64,000 bases of DNA. Source: Flavobacterium sp. ACN2. GTDB lineage: Bacteria; Bacteroidota; Bacteroidia; Flavobacteriales; Flavobacteriaceae. The notes under the pieces are model-generated. The model had not been told where the DNA came from and did no database searches. It saw only the letters and a list, made by a program, of their open reading frames with translations. The position numbers and the translations under genes are program-made. Below are positions 16,728 to 24,936 of this stretch, piece by piece. The stretch covers positions 124,001 through 188,000 of the forward strand of contig NZ_MRCM01000001.1 in NCBI RefSeq assembly GCF_002303885.1, given 5' to 3'. Numbering within the stretch: the first letter of the stretch is position 1; each line of letters starts with the position of its first letter.

Positions 16728-19028
16728 ATGAAAAATATATTCTCTTTTTTACTTTTAATCGGCGGTACACATTTCATCCAGGCTCAAAATAACAATAACA
16801 AAGTTAAAGACAGTATTGCAAAAGATTCTCTGGAAATGGAAACCCAACGAAATGAATTGCAGACTGTTGAAATTGTGGGGCGTTCGACTAAAAAATACAA
16901 CAGCGACTATTCTTTTGCTGCCACTAAAACTGCGGCTTTAAACAAAGATATTCCGCAGTCCATTTCGACTATAACCAAAGAATTAATTGCCGACAAAGGC
17001 GCATTTTATCTCGCTGATGCAGTAAAAATGTCTAGCGGCGTAATTCCGGCAAGTTATTACAACCAATACACGATTCGTGGTATTAGTCAAAACGAAGAAG
17101 GACAAATAATCAACGGAATGCGAACGCGTCAGTATTATTTTCTGCAGCCTTTAACAAGCAATATTGAGCGTATTGAAGTTATTAAAGGCCCGTCTAGCGC
17201 TACATTTTCTTCTGTTGATCCAGGCGGAAGCATTAATATGGTTACCAAAAAGCCTTTGGCAGTGGACCGAAAAGAAGTTAGCATGAGCGTGGGCAGTTTT
17301 AGCACTTTGCGCGGAACGCTTGATTTTACTGGACCCTTAAACGTATCTAAAACACTTTTATATCGTGTAAACGGCGCTTATCAGCAGGCAAAATCATTTC
17401 GTGATTTAGTCAATACTAAATCGTTTTTAATCTCGCCTTCTTTCAGTTATATCCCAAACGAAAAAACGGCAATTAATACAGAACTAATTCTGAGCGATAT
17501 GACGGGAGTTTTGGATCGCGGACAGCCTATTTTTGGTGCTGTTGCCGGAAAAACAAGTCTGAACAAAACACCAATAAGTTTAAATCTTGGTGCGCCTGGT
17601 GATTTTTTCAAGTCGAAAGAAATGATTTTGATGACCAATTTTGCGCATAAATTCAATTCTAAAATTGGTTTTAATGCATCCTACATGAAGCAAACCTGGA
17701 AAGAAGATCTGCAGGAACACAGAACTACAAATGCTTTTGCTGTAGACATGAATAATCAGCCTGTTACCACTCTTGCCATGATGCAATTTGTACAGCGTCA
17801 GCAAAACTGGGATGTCGACAACTTAAGCGCTTATTTTAATTTTGATTTTAAAACAGGCAAACTAAATCATAAGTTACTAACAGGTTACGATTTAAGTAAT
17901 TGGAATAAAAACAAAGGTGGCGGACAAAACGCAGGTAGAGGCTATTTATTGAAAGATGGAACAGTTGCCAGCACTTTTGTTTTGGCAAATGCATCCAATT
18001 ACCAAACTGTTACGATTGATGGCATTGTTTTGCCCAAACCCAATGTTGATTATTTTAATTTGAATAATCCGATTTATAGAATTACAAGTCCTGACGATTA
18101 TACTTTGAATGTAAGAACGGCACTGCCATCGGCATTAACAACTACAAATGCTATTTACATCCAAGATCAGATTCAGTGGGAAAAGTTTACTTTTTTATTG
18201 GGTTTGCGAAACGAATGGTTTGAAGACATTACGAACTATGAAACTAGCAACGAACTTACTGTTAAAAAAACAGCTTTACTGCCCAGAATCGGAATCACTT
18301 ATGCTGTAAATAGTGCGATAAATGTTTATACGACTTATCTAGAAGGCTATCAGCCACAATCTAATACTGTGACGCTAATGCCTCAAACGGGTTCTTTGCC
18401 AGGCGGAAGTCTTTTTGATCCTCTTGAAAGTGATTTGAAAGAAATCGGGATAAAAACCACTTTTTTAAATAACAGCATGACTTTTAATGCTGCTGCTTAC
18501 GAAATCAATCAGCGTAATATTTTAATGAACGCAAATGATCCGGCAAATCCGGATTTATTGGTAACGCGAGGTGCTGAAAGAAGCCGTGGTTTTGAATGTG
18601 ATTTAGCAGGTTATATTACACCAGACTGGCAGATTAATGCTTCCTACAGTTATATCGATGCCGAAATAACTCAAGACAGCAATCCTGCTCTAATTGGTGC
18701 AAGAAAGCAAAATACACCAAAAAATAGCGCCAATTTATGGACACGCTACAATTTTGCTGCTGATTCTGCTTTAAAAGATCTCGGAATTGGATTTGGAGTT
18801 CAATATCAAAGCAGTAAAGTGCCTTGGTTTACAAGAGATTTTACACTTCCTGATTTTACCATTTTTGATGTGGCTTTATTCTACAAACCCAACAAAAGCA
18901 ATGTACAAATTGCTCTAAATGCGGGCAATTTATTAAACAAAACCTATTGGCTTGGCGCACAGAATTACCTGCGTTTATTTCCTGGAAGTCCTAGAAATGC
19001 AAGCCTTACCGTAACTTATAAATTTTAA
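16728..19028 (+). CDS. TonB-dependent siderophore-type receptor
   Basis: A 766-residue outer-membrane receptor. The signal peptide (MKNIFSFLLLIGGTHFIQAQ) marks the start at 16728; an upstream in-frame ATG inside the ATPase gene is not credible. There is no carboxypeptidase-like domain. The plug starts near residue 60 (IPQSISTITKELI), with IERIEVIKGPSSATF followed by PGGSINMVTKKP, as in siderophore receptors. The barrel ends NASLTVTYKF. It should import a ferric or other metal chelate. Its place inside an ABC-2 operon is notable. A 190-bp spacer with a hairpin separates it from the permease genes. Confidence 0.9.
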   Translation: MKNIFSFLLLIGGTHFIQAQNNNNKVKDSIAKDSLEMETQRNELQTVEIVGRSTKKYNSDYSFAATKTAALNKDIPQSISTITKELIADKGAFYLADAVKMSSGVIPASYYNQYTIRGISQNEEGQIINGMRTRQYYFLQPLTSNIERIEVIKGPSSATFSSVDPGGSINMVTKKPLAVDRKEVSMSVGSFSTLRGTLDFTGPLNVSKTLLYRVNGAYQQAKSFRDLVNTKSFLISPSFSYIPNEKTAINTELILSDMTGVLDRGQPIFGAVAGKTSLNKTPISLNLGAPGDFFKSKEMILMTNFAHKFNSKIGFNASYMKQTWKEDLQEHRTTNAFAVDMNNQPVTTLAMMQFVQRQQNWDVDNLSAYFNFDFKTGKLNHKLLTGYDLSNWNKNKGGGQNAGRGYLLKDGTVASTFVLANASNYQTVTIDGIVLPKPNVDYFNLNNPIYRITSPDDYTLNVRTALPSALTTTNAIYIQDQIQWEKFTFLLGLRNEWFEDITNYETSNELTVKKTALLPRIGITYAVNSAINVYTTYLEGYQPQSNTVTLMPQTGSLPGGSLFDPLESDLKEIGIKTTFLNNSMTFNAAAYEINQRNILMNANDPANPDLLVTRGAERSRGFECDLAGYITPDWQINASYSYIDAEITQDSNPALIGARKQNTPKNSANLWTRYNFAADSALKDLGIGFGVQYQSSKVPWFTRDFTLPDFTIFDVALFYKPNKSNVQIALNAGNLLNKTYWLGAQNYLRLFPGSPRNASLTVTYKF

Positions 19029-19050
19029 TTCTATTGAGATGAAAAATACT

Positions 19051-19186
19051 TAAACACATAGAAACATAGATTTTGGTTTATTTTAAAAAAGGCGTTTCAC
19101 TAGAATAAATCACATAGCTATGTGTTAGAAACTAGTTTCTTTCCATTACCTTCTTTTAGAAAAAAATCTATGTTTCTATGTGTTTA
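19051..19186. repeat. ACACATAGAAACATAGATTT palindrome
   Basis: Perfect 24-bp arms at 19051-19074 and 19163-19186 enclose an inner dyad CACATAGCTATGTG near 19111-19124. It fills the spacer between the TonB receptor and the first permease and may modulate expression of the operon's distal half. Confidence 0.8.
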
Positions 19187-19219
19187 AACCATTCACTCAA
19201 CAGATAAATTTTAATTAAT

Positions 19220-20671
19220 ATGAAATTATTACATACAGAACTCCTTATAGCCAGGCATTTTAAAAATTCTGTTTTTAAAAATCCGGCACTTTATATCATT
19301 ACCTTTTTTATTGGCGCATTACTTTTATTCGCCGCTTTTTCGGGCTGGGACAATTACAAAAGCCAAAACGAAACCAGTGAAAAATATCAGCATGAATCTC
19401 GCGAAGACTGGTTGAAAAACCCAGACAAAAATCCGCATAGAATGGCGCATTACGGCAATTTTGCCTTTAGAAAAAGCACTTCTTTAAGCGTTTTTGAATT
19501 TGGAATGGAACCTTTTTTTGGAAATGCGATTTTCTTAGAAGCTCATAAACAAAATACGGCTAATTTCTCTGAGGCAGGATTTTCAAACAGCATGCTTCGT
19601 TTTGGCGAGATCAGCATTGCTATGGTTTTGCAAGTTTTACTGCCTTTATTAATCTTTTTTATCGGATTTAATGCTGTTGCTTACGAAAGAGAAAACGGAA
19701 CTCTAAAAATACTTTTAAGCCAAGGAATTAATTGGAAACAGCTTTTATGGGGCAAAATCCTTGGTGTTGCTAGCGTTGTTATGCTTCTTTTTGTTCCAAC
19801 CATTGTGGTATTGGTTTTAATCTGGCTCATGCTTCAGGATTTTTCAATTTCGGCAGATGAGACGATCAAAATGCTGCTGTTTATTCTATTTCATTTTATT
19901 TATCTAATGTTCTTTTGTGTTGTTGCCGTTTTGGTATCGGCGTCAAGCAAAACTTCAAAAAAAGCATTGGTTTCTTTAATTGGAATCTGGCTGATTTTAA
20001 CGATTATCTTGCCAAGAACAACACAAGCTATTGGAGCTTATTTGTATGAAGCGCCATCTAAAATTCAGTTTACCAGCAATATCGAAAAAGATATTTTAAA
20101 AGAAGGTGACAGCCACAATCCAAACGATTTGCATTATAAGGCAATAAAAGATTCTTTGTTACGAGTTTACAAAGTTGATTCGGTACAAAAACTTCCTTTT
20201 AATTATTCGGGGTTTATTATGACCGAAGGTGAGCGAATCAGCTCGAATATCTACAACAGCCATTTAGAAGATTTGTTGAAGGTTTATGCCCAACAAAACA
20301 GCTTTTCTAAAGCCGTTTCTTTTCTGAATCCGTATATCGCTATGAAAAATTTATCGATGGGATTATCGAATACCGATTACGATTCTTACATCGATTTTCA
20401 GAAACAAGCGGAGAAATACCGTTACGAAATGGCGCAGAAAATGAATGCGTTGCAAGTTAAATACATCAGCAATAAAAAACCTGGTCCAAATGATAAACCG
20501 CTAATAATTGGCAAAGAACACTGGACAGATCTTGAAGAATTTCATTATGAGCCTAAAAGCATTAGCGAAGTTTTAAAAACCGAAATCGTTTCTATTGTAT
20601 CTATTCTTTTATGGGTAATTCTATTGTTTGTTTTGATCAGAATTGCTGCTAAAAATCTAAAAGCCATCTAA
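19220..20671 (+). CDS. ABC-2 permease, DUF3526 type (first)
   Basis: A 483-residue inner-membrane protein. One N-terminal helix (about 22-42) is followed by a large extracytoplasmic segment, then five or more helices (about 133-152, 180-205, 215-240, 252-275, 455-478). The cytoplasmic motif YERENGTLKILLSQGI is typical of ABC-2 permeases. It matches the DUF3526 permeases found in pairs. It should form a channel with the ATPase at 16031 and the second permease, which starts 2 bp after its stop. Substrate unknown. Confidence 0.82.
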   Translation: MKLLHTELLIARHFKNSVFKNPALYIITFFIGALLLFAAFSGWDNYKSQNETSEKYQHESREDWLKNPDKNPHRMAHYGNFAFRKSTSLSVFEFGMEPFFGNAIFLEAHKQNTANFSEAGFSNSMLRFGEISIAMVLQVLLPLLIFFIGFNAVAYERENGTLKILLSQGINWKQLLWGKILGVASVVMLLFVPTIVVLVLIWLMLQDFSISADETIKMLLFILFHFIYLMFFCVVAVLVSASSKTSKKALVSLIGIWLILTIILPRTTQAIGAYLYEAPSKIQFTSNIEKDILKEGDSHNPNDLHYKAIKDSLLRVYKVDSVQKLPFNYSGFIMTEGERISSNIYNSHLEDLLKVYAQQNSFSKAVSFLNPYIAMKNLSMGLSNTDYDSYIDFQKQAEKYRYEMAQKMNALQVKYISNKKPGPNDKPLIIGKEHWTDLEEFHYEPKSISEVLKTEIVSIVSILLWVILLFVLIRIAAKNLKAI

Positions 20672-20672
20672 T

Positions 20673-22022
20673 ATGCTAGTACTCTTATTTAAAAATTTTA
20701 TACGATCAAAAGGTACCAAAATTGGATTACTTTTTTTATTAATCATTGGTTTTATTAGCCTTTTAATTGGCCATCAATTTCAGGAAAAACAACAAAATAA
20801 TATTACTGAAGCGGCCGTTTATCAAAAAGAACATATTGCCAGAAATGCCACTTTCCACAAAGATGAAATAGGGCTCCTGCTCTACTACATCAAGTTTTCA
20901 TTGGTCAACAATACTTTGCCAATTAACAGTTTGGCCATTGGGCAGCGAGATGTTAATCCATCTATTCAAAATGTTACCATTCGTGGTTTAGAAGGTCAGA
21001 AATACGATTCGGAACTCAATAATCCGAGTAATTTATTGTCTGGAAATATCGATTTTAGTTTTGTTCTTTTGTACCTGTTTCCGCTTTTGATTATTGCTTT
21101 TTCTTATAACATTATTTCTGAAGAAAAAGAATCAGGAACTTGGAAGATTGTTGCCGTACAAAGTCCGAATACCTTTTTTTATATCCTGAAACTATTCTAT
21201 GTTAGAATTTTAAGTTTAATGGCGCTTTTAACTTTGATTCTGTTGGCAGCGGTTATCTTTTTACAGATTCCGTTAGATCAATCCTTCTTTGTGTTTTACG
21301 GACTTTCTATTTTGTACATTTTATTTTGGTTTGCGGTTTGTTTTTTCATTGTTTCATTGCAGAAAAATTCCAATTTCAATGCGGTTATTCTGTTAACCAT
21401 TTGGCTGTTTCTGATTATCATTCTTCCTGCCGGAATCAATACTTATATCATCAACAAATACAAAGTTCCCGAAGCTTTAGAATTAACCCTTACTCAACGA
21501 AATGCCTATCATGAAAAGTGGGATATGGACAAACAGGAAACGGTAGATAAATTCTACAAACATTATCCGCAGTTTAAAAAATATGCACTTCCTGATACAG
21601 AATTTAGCTGGCTTTGGTATTATGCGATGCAGCAAATGGGCGACGACGAATCGGCAATTCAGTCCAAAGAATTAGAATCGAAATTAGAACAGCGAAACCA
21701 TGCCAGCGAATTAATAGCGCTGTTTATTCCAACGCTTCATACACAGATTCAGTTAAACGAAATTGCAAAATCAGATTTACGCAATCAGCTTTTGTTTTTA
21801 AAAGAAACAACTAAATTCCACGAAAAACTACGTCTGCATTTTTACCCAAAAATATTCGACAATGCGCCTGTAAATCAACAAAAATGGGAAGATTTTAAAG
21901 TAGAAACGTTTAAAGACAACTCTGAAACGAGTTTTATGAAAACGATTTTACCTTTATTGCTTTTCAATTTACTTTTGATTGGTTTTGGATGGAGGAATTT
22001 TAAACGTAAAGTTATTATTTAA
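20673..22022 (+). CDS. ABC-2 permease, DUF3526 type (second)
   Basis: A 449-residue partner of the preceding permease with the same layout: an N-terminal helix (about 15-32), a soluble loop, then helices near 120-140, 165-190, 205-225, 233-255 and a final one near 425-442. It carries the corresponding motif SEEKESGTWKIVAVQSP. Two non-identical DUF3526 subunits suggest a heterodimeric membrane channel. Direction of transport is not evident; ABC-2 systems usually export. The stop lies 15 bp before a GCAAAG-family repeat. Confidence 0.82.
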   Translation: MLVLLFKNFIRSKGTKIGLLFLLIIGFISLLIGHQFQEKQQNNITEAAVYQKEHIARNATFHKDEIGLLLYYIKFSLVNNTLPINSLAIGQRDVNPSIQNVTIRGLEGQKYDSELNNPSNLLSGNIDFSFVLLYLFPLLIIAFSYNIISEEKESGTWKIVAVQSPNTFFYILKLFYVRILSLMALLTLILLAAVIFLQIPLDQSFFVFYGLSILYILFWFAVCFFIVSLQKNSNFNAVILLTIWLFLIIILPAGINTYIINKYKVPEALELTLTQRNAYHEKWDMDKQETVDKFYKHYPQFKKYALPDTEFSWLWYYAMQQMGDDESAIQSKELESKLEQRNHASELIALFIPTLHTQIQLNEIAKSDLRNQLLFLKETTKFHEKLRLHFYPKIFDNAPVNQQKWEDFKVETFKDNSETSFMKTILPLLLFNLLLIGFGWRNFKRKVII

Positions 22023-22036
22023 CTTCAAAATTATTT

Positions 22037-22151
22037 AACCGCAAAGCACGCAAAGGTTTACGCAAAGTCTGCAAAGTTTTTAGACAAAGCTTTGCGGACT
22101 TTGCGTTTTTATAAGAATCCTAAACAAAAAAACTTTGCGTGCTTTGCGGTT
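22037..22151. repeat. AACCGCAAAG...CTTTGCGGTT element, copy 1
   Basis: A 115-bp element begins TTATTTAACCGCAAAGCACG and ends GTGCTTTGCGGTTA, with an inner hairpin GCAAAGTTTTTAGACAAAGC region. It is close to copy 2 at 22859-22983: both share TTTTTAGACAAAGCTTTGCG and CTAAACAAAAAAACTTTGCG. The two copies bracket the gene at 22207-22845. Confidence 0.8.
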
Positions 22152-22206
22152 AAAAAAGCAATACTTTGCGGTTAAAAAGTAGTACTTTTAATGAAATTTC
22201 CATTTA

Positions 22207-22845
22207 ATGAAAAAATTATTTATAGCCGGAGTTGTCTTTGTATTCATTTTATATGCTTTCAAAAAATTAGTTTATGATTCTTATCAATGGAAAAAAGCAA
22301 TTAACAGCCCTGAGCATAAATTGCAATTGGGAAGTTTTATCTTTAGTAAACAAAGCGGCTCTAACGGGAGTCAAAGCATGGAACACAAATATTTTATTTT
22401 TAGGGTAATTGAAATAAACGGCGATTATGTGAGACTTTCGGTTGTTAGGCAGTTATCACAAAAAGACAAGCTGCTTCAATCTGATTTCTCTACTACCAAA
22501 GAAGCATACAAAGATTTAAAACAAAATATAGGCAATATAAAAATTACCGGAATACTCAAAGATGATTTGTATAAAGCGGGTCCTTCTTATACCTTGAATG
22601 ATTTTTTATTAGAAAAATATCCTTCCTTACTGCAGTCAACATATTATTTTGAAGAAATCACCGAAAATAAAAAACATGGTCCAATACCAGTAGATTACAA
22701 TGAATTACAGGAATATTTCAGTTTAGTTTATTCTAAAAACGAAATCATAAACAAGGGAAAACTGGTTCCGTGGGTTTTAAATAACAATACTACACCCGAA
22801 TTAGCCGAAAGGTTATCTCAAAATATAGATTTGATACTTAATTAA
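22207..22845 (+). CDS. Unknown membrane-anchored protein
   Basis: A 212-residue protein with one N-terminal transmembrane helix (LFIAGVVFVFILYAF, residues 4-18) and a soluble remainder rich in Lys, Glu and Tyr. No family is recognised. With an uncleaved anchor, the soluble part likely faces the periplasm. It stands alone between the permease operon and the sigma-factor operon, bracketed by two near-identical AACCGCAAAG repeats, and its stop codon lies at the edge of the second repeat. That arrangement suggests an inserted cassette. No function can be proposed. Confidence 0.65.
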   Translation: MKKLFIAGVVFVFILYAFKKLVYDSYQWKKAINSPEHKLQLGSFIFSKQSGSNGSQSMEHKYFIFRVIEINGDYVRLSVVRQLSQKDKLLQSDFSTTKEAYKDLKQNIGNIKITGILKDDLYKAGPSYTLNDFLLEKYPSLLQSTYYFEEITENKKHGPIPVDYNELQEYFSLVYSKNEIINKGKLVPWVLNNNTTPELAERLSQNIDLILN

Positions 22846-22858
22846 CCGCAAAATTATT

Positions 22859-22983
22859 TAACCGCAAAGAGCGCGAAGAGTTACGCAAAGTCCGCAAAGT
22901 CCGCAAAGTTTTTAGACAAAGCTTTGCGGACTTTGCGTTTTTATAAGAGTCCTAAACAAAAAAACTTTGCGTGCTTTGCGGTT
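22859..22983. repeat. AACCGCAAAG...CTTTGCGGTT element, copy 2
   Basis: A 125-bp copy of the element at 22037-22151, differing by a few substitutions and a short duplicated GTCCGCAAA word. With the promoter-bearing AT-rich stretch after it, it accounts for the gap 22846-23155. Confidence 0.8.
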
Positions 22984-23074
22984 AAAAAAACAGCAATACT
23001 AAACCTATTCTGAATAATTTTTTCAGGAAAGCAGTTTATTTGAATTTTATTTAGAATTAATATAAATAAACTTT

Positions 23075-23082
23075 TATATTTG
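23075..23082 (+). promoter_or_regulatory. Candidate -7 box of the sigma/FecR/SusCD operon
   Basis: TATATTTG fits TAnnTTTG and lies 73 bp before the sigma factor start in an AT-rich stretch. The nearest TTTG (23039-23042) is too far upstream for a standard spacer. Confidence 0.4.
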
Positions 23083-23155
23083 CCGCTTTCTGAACAAAAT
23101 TGAGTAGTTTTTAAAATTTACTTAATATTGCTTCACCCAAAGTAAATTTCGTTTA

Positions 23156-23755
23156 ATGAATAATAATGCCAGTTTAGAACTAGATCTTTTCCATTCCTTT
23201 AAGGAAGGCGACGAAACTGCATTCAAGTTTTTTTACGATAAATACTTTAGGAGAATCCAATCTTTCAGCGTTCAATTTATTTACGATCAAGACGAAGCTG
23301 AAAATCTTGCTCAGGAATCCTTACTACACCTATGGCAAAGTAGAGAAGAAATAGAATCTGTAAACGGGATTCAAGCTTTCTTATTTACTTATGCTAAATC
23401 AAAATGCTTGAATTTAATCCGTCATAATAAAGTGAAGGATAAATTTAAAAATGACCTCTTAAACCACAAAGAAAGAGAATTGGATATCGAAGTTTTAAAT
23501 TCGATTCAGTTTGATACTTTAGAATTAACCGAATTAGAACGTATAATTCAGGAATCTATCAGCGATCTGCCTCCAAAAACCAGAGAAGTTTTTATCAAAA
23601 AACGCTTTGAGAATAAAAAAAATGCAGAAATTGCCGAAGAGCTAGGAGTTTCCTTAAAAGCCGTAGAAGCCCATATGACAAAGGCTTTGAAGATTTTAAA
23701 GACGAGATTATCTGATTATTTGTTCTTGATTTTTATGCTTATTTATAATAATTAA
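23156..23755 (+). CDS. ECF RNA polymerase sigma factor (FecI-like)
   Basis: A 199-residue sigma-70 family factor with region 2 (FKFFYDKYFRRIQSFSVQFI, EAENLAQESLLHLW) and region 4 (LPPKTREVFIKKRFENKKNA, EIAEELGVSLKAVEAHM). This is the Bacteroidota subtype paired with FecR anti-sigma factors. It should direct transcription of the SusC/SusD genes downstream when released by FecR. The C-terminus ends in an unusually hydrophobic stretch (YLFLIFMLIYNN). The FecR gene follows after 67 bp. Confidence 0.9.
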   Translation: MNNNASLELDLFHSFKEGDETAFKFFYDKYFRRIQSFSVQFIYDQDEAENLAQESLLHLWQSREEIESVNGIQAFLFTYAKSKCLNLIRHNKVKDKFKNDLLNHKERELDIEVLNSIQFDTLELTELERIIQESISDLPPKTREVFIKKRFENKKNAEIAEELGVSLKAVEAHMTKALKILKTRLSDYLFLIFMLIYNN

Positions 23756-23822
23756 GAATAAAAGGTAGGGTATTTTAATTCTGAGGTGTACTTATAATGG
23801 CGAGAAGTTTTAAAAAGCATAT

Positions 23823-24926
23823 ATGACATCGGAAATACTAAATAAATACCTTTCTAATGAAGCTTCAGAACAAGAAGTTCAGGCACTTTTTGATTGGATT
23901 GAAGCATCAGAAGAAAATAAAACACAATTTATAAAGGCTAAGAAAATTTGGGCATTAACCACACTTTCTTCAGACTTATCTATTGAGACTGTTTCGGTAA
24001 TCCAAATGCAGCCAAAAAACAAAATCAGAACGTATTTAAAGTATGCTGCGATTTTTTTATTGTTTTTGGGTTTAGGGACCACTATTTATTTGTTTAACAG
24101 TAAATCTGAAACTCCAAAAGAAATTGTTCTAGAATTAGGCGACGGCCGTCTGGAGTATTTCTCTGGAAAAACTCAGACCACTCTTTTAAATGACAAAGGC
24201 GATTTGGTTGCCAAAAAATTTCCGACGGAGATTATTTACTTTGGCAAAGTTCAGGATCACAAAGTGATTTATAATACGCTTTCTATTCCGTACGGAAAAC
24301 GTTTCAAACTTAAACTTTCAGATGGTACTGTTGTGAGTTTAAATTCTGGAACCACTTTGCGCTATCCGGAGCAATTTGGCTTAAACGGAAACAGAAACGT
24401 GTACTTAACTGGCGAGGCATTTTTTGAAGTAGCCAAAGACAAAATGCATCCGTTTATTGTTCATGCTAATCAGGCAGACATTGAAGTTCTCGGTACCACA
24501 TTTAATGTGAGCGCTTATCCCGAAAACCCTACAGTTAATAGTACATTAATTGAAGGAAGTATTCGAATGTCTGAAGCCCTTAATCCTTCTAATGTTATTT
24601 TGCTAGAGCCCAACCAAATGGCTACATGGCAAAATAATTCAAAAAAACTGGTCTTAAAAGAAGTAGATCCAACGTTTTATGCTGCCTGGACAAAAGGCGA
24701 ACTTGCTTTTAAAGACACCCCATTTTCTACAATCGCTAAAATTATTCAGCGTACTTATGATGTTGAAATTATCAACGAAAATTCTGATTTGGCCAGACAG
24801 AATTTTACCGGTACGATTAAAATTAGCGAATCTAGTGTCGAGAACATTTTAGAACTGCTAAAACGTGACACGCCATTTAATTATTCTATTCAACAAAAAA
24901 CCATTACAATCACCAATCCGCGATAA
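23823..24926 (+). CDS. FecR family anti-sigma factor
   Basis: A 367-residue inner-membrane regulator. An N-terminal cytoplasmic sigma-binding region (about 1-70) is followed by one transmembrane helix (YAAIFLLFLGLGTTIYLF, about 75-92), a periplasmic FecR domain (about 150-255; LPYGKRFKLKLSDGTVVSLN is seen as SIPYGKRFKLKLSDGTVV) and a C-terminal DUF4974 domain (about 295-365). It should bind the sigma factor upstream and sense the STN domain of the SusC protein downstream. The gene order is the classical trans-envelope signalling arrangement. Confidence 0.9.
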   Translation: MTSEILNKYLSNEASEQEVQALFDWIEASEENKTQFIKAKKIWALTTLSSDLSIETVSVIQMQPKNKIRTYLKYAAIFLLFLGLGTTIYLFNSKSETPKEIVLELGDGRLEYFSGKTQTTLLNDKGDLVAKKFPTEIIYFGKVQDHKVIYNTLSIPYGKRFKLKLSDGTVVSLNSGTTLRYPEQFGLNGNRNVYLTGEAFFEVAKDKMHPFIVHANQADIEVLGTTFNVSAYPENPTVNSTLIEGSIRMSEALNPSNVILLEPNQMATWQNNSKKLVLKEVDPTFYAAWTKGELAFKDTPFSTIAKIIQRTYDVEIINENSDLARQNFTGTIKISESSVENILELLKRDTPFNYSIQQKTITITNPR

Positions 24927-24936
24927 ATAAAAAAAC

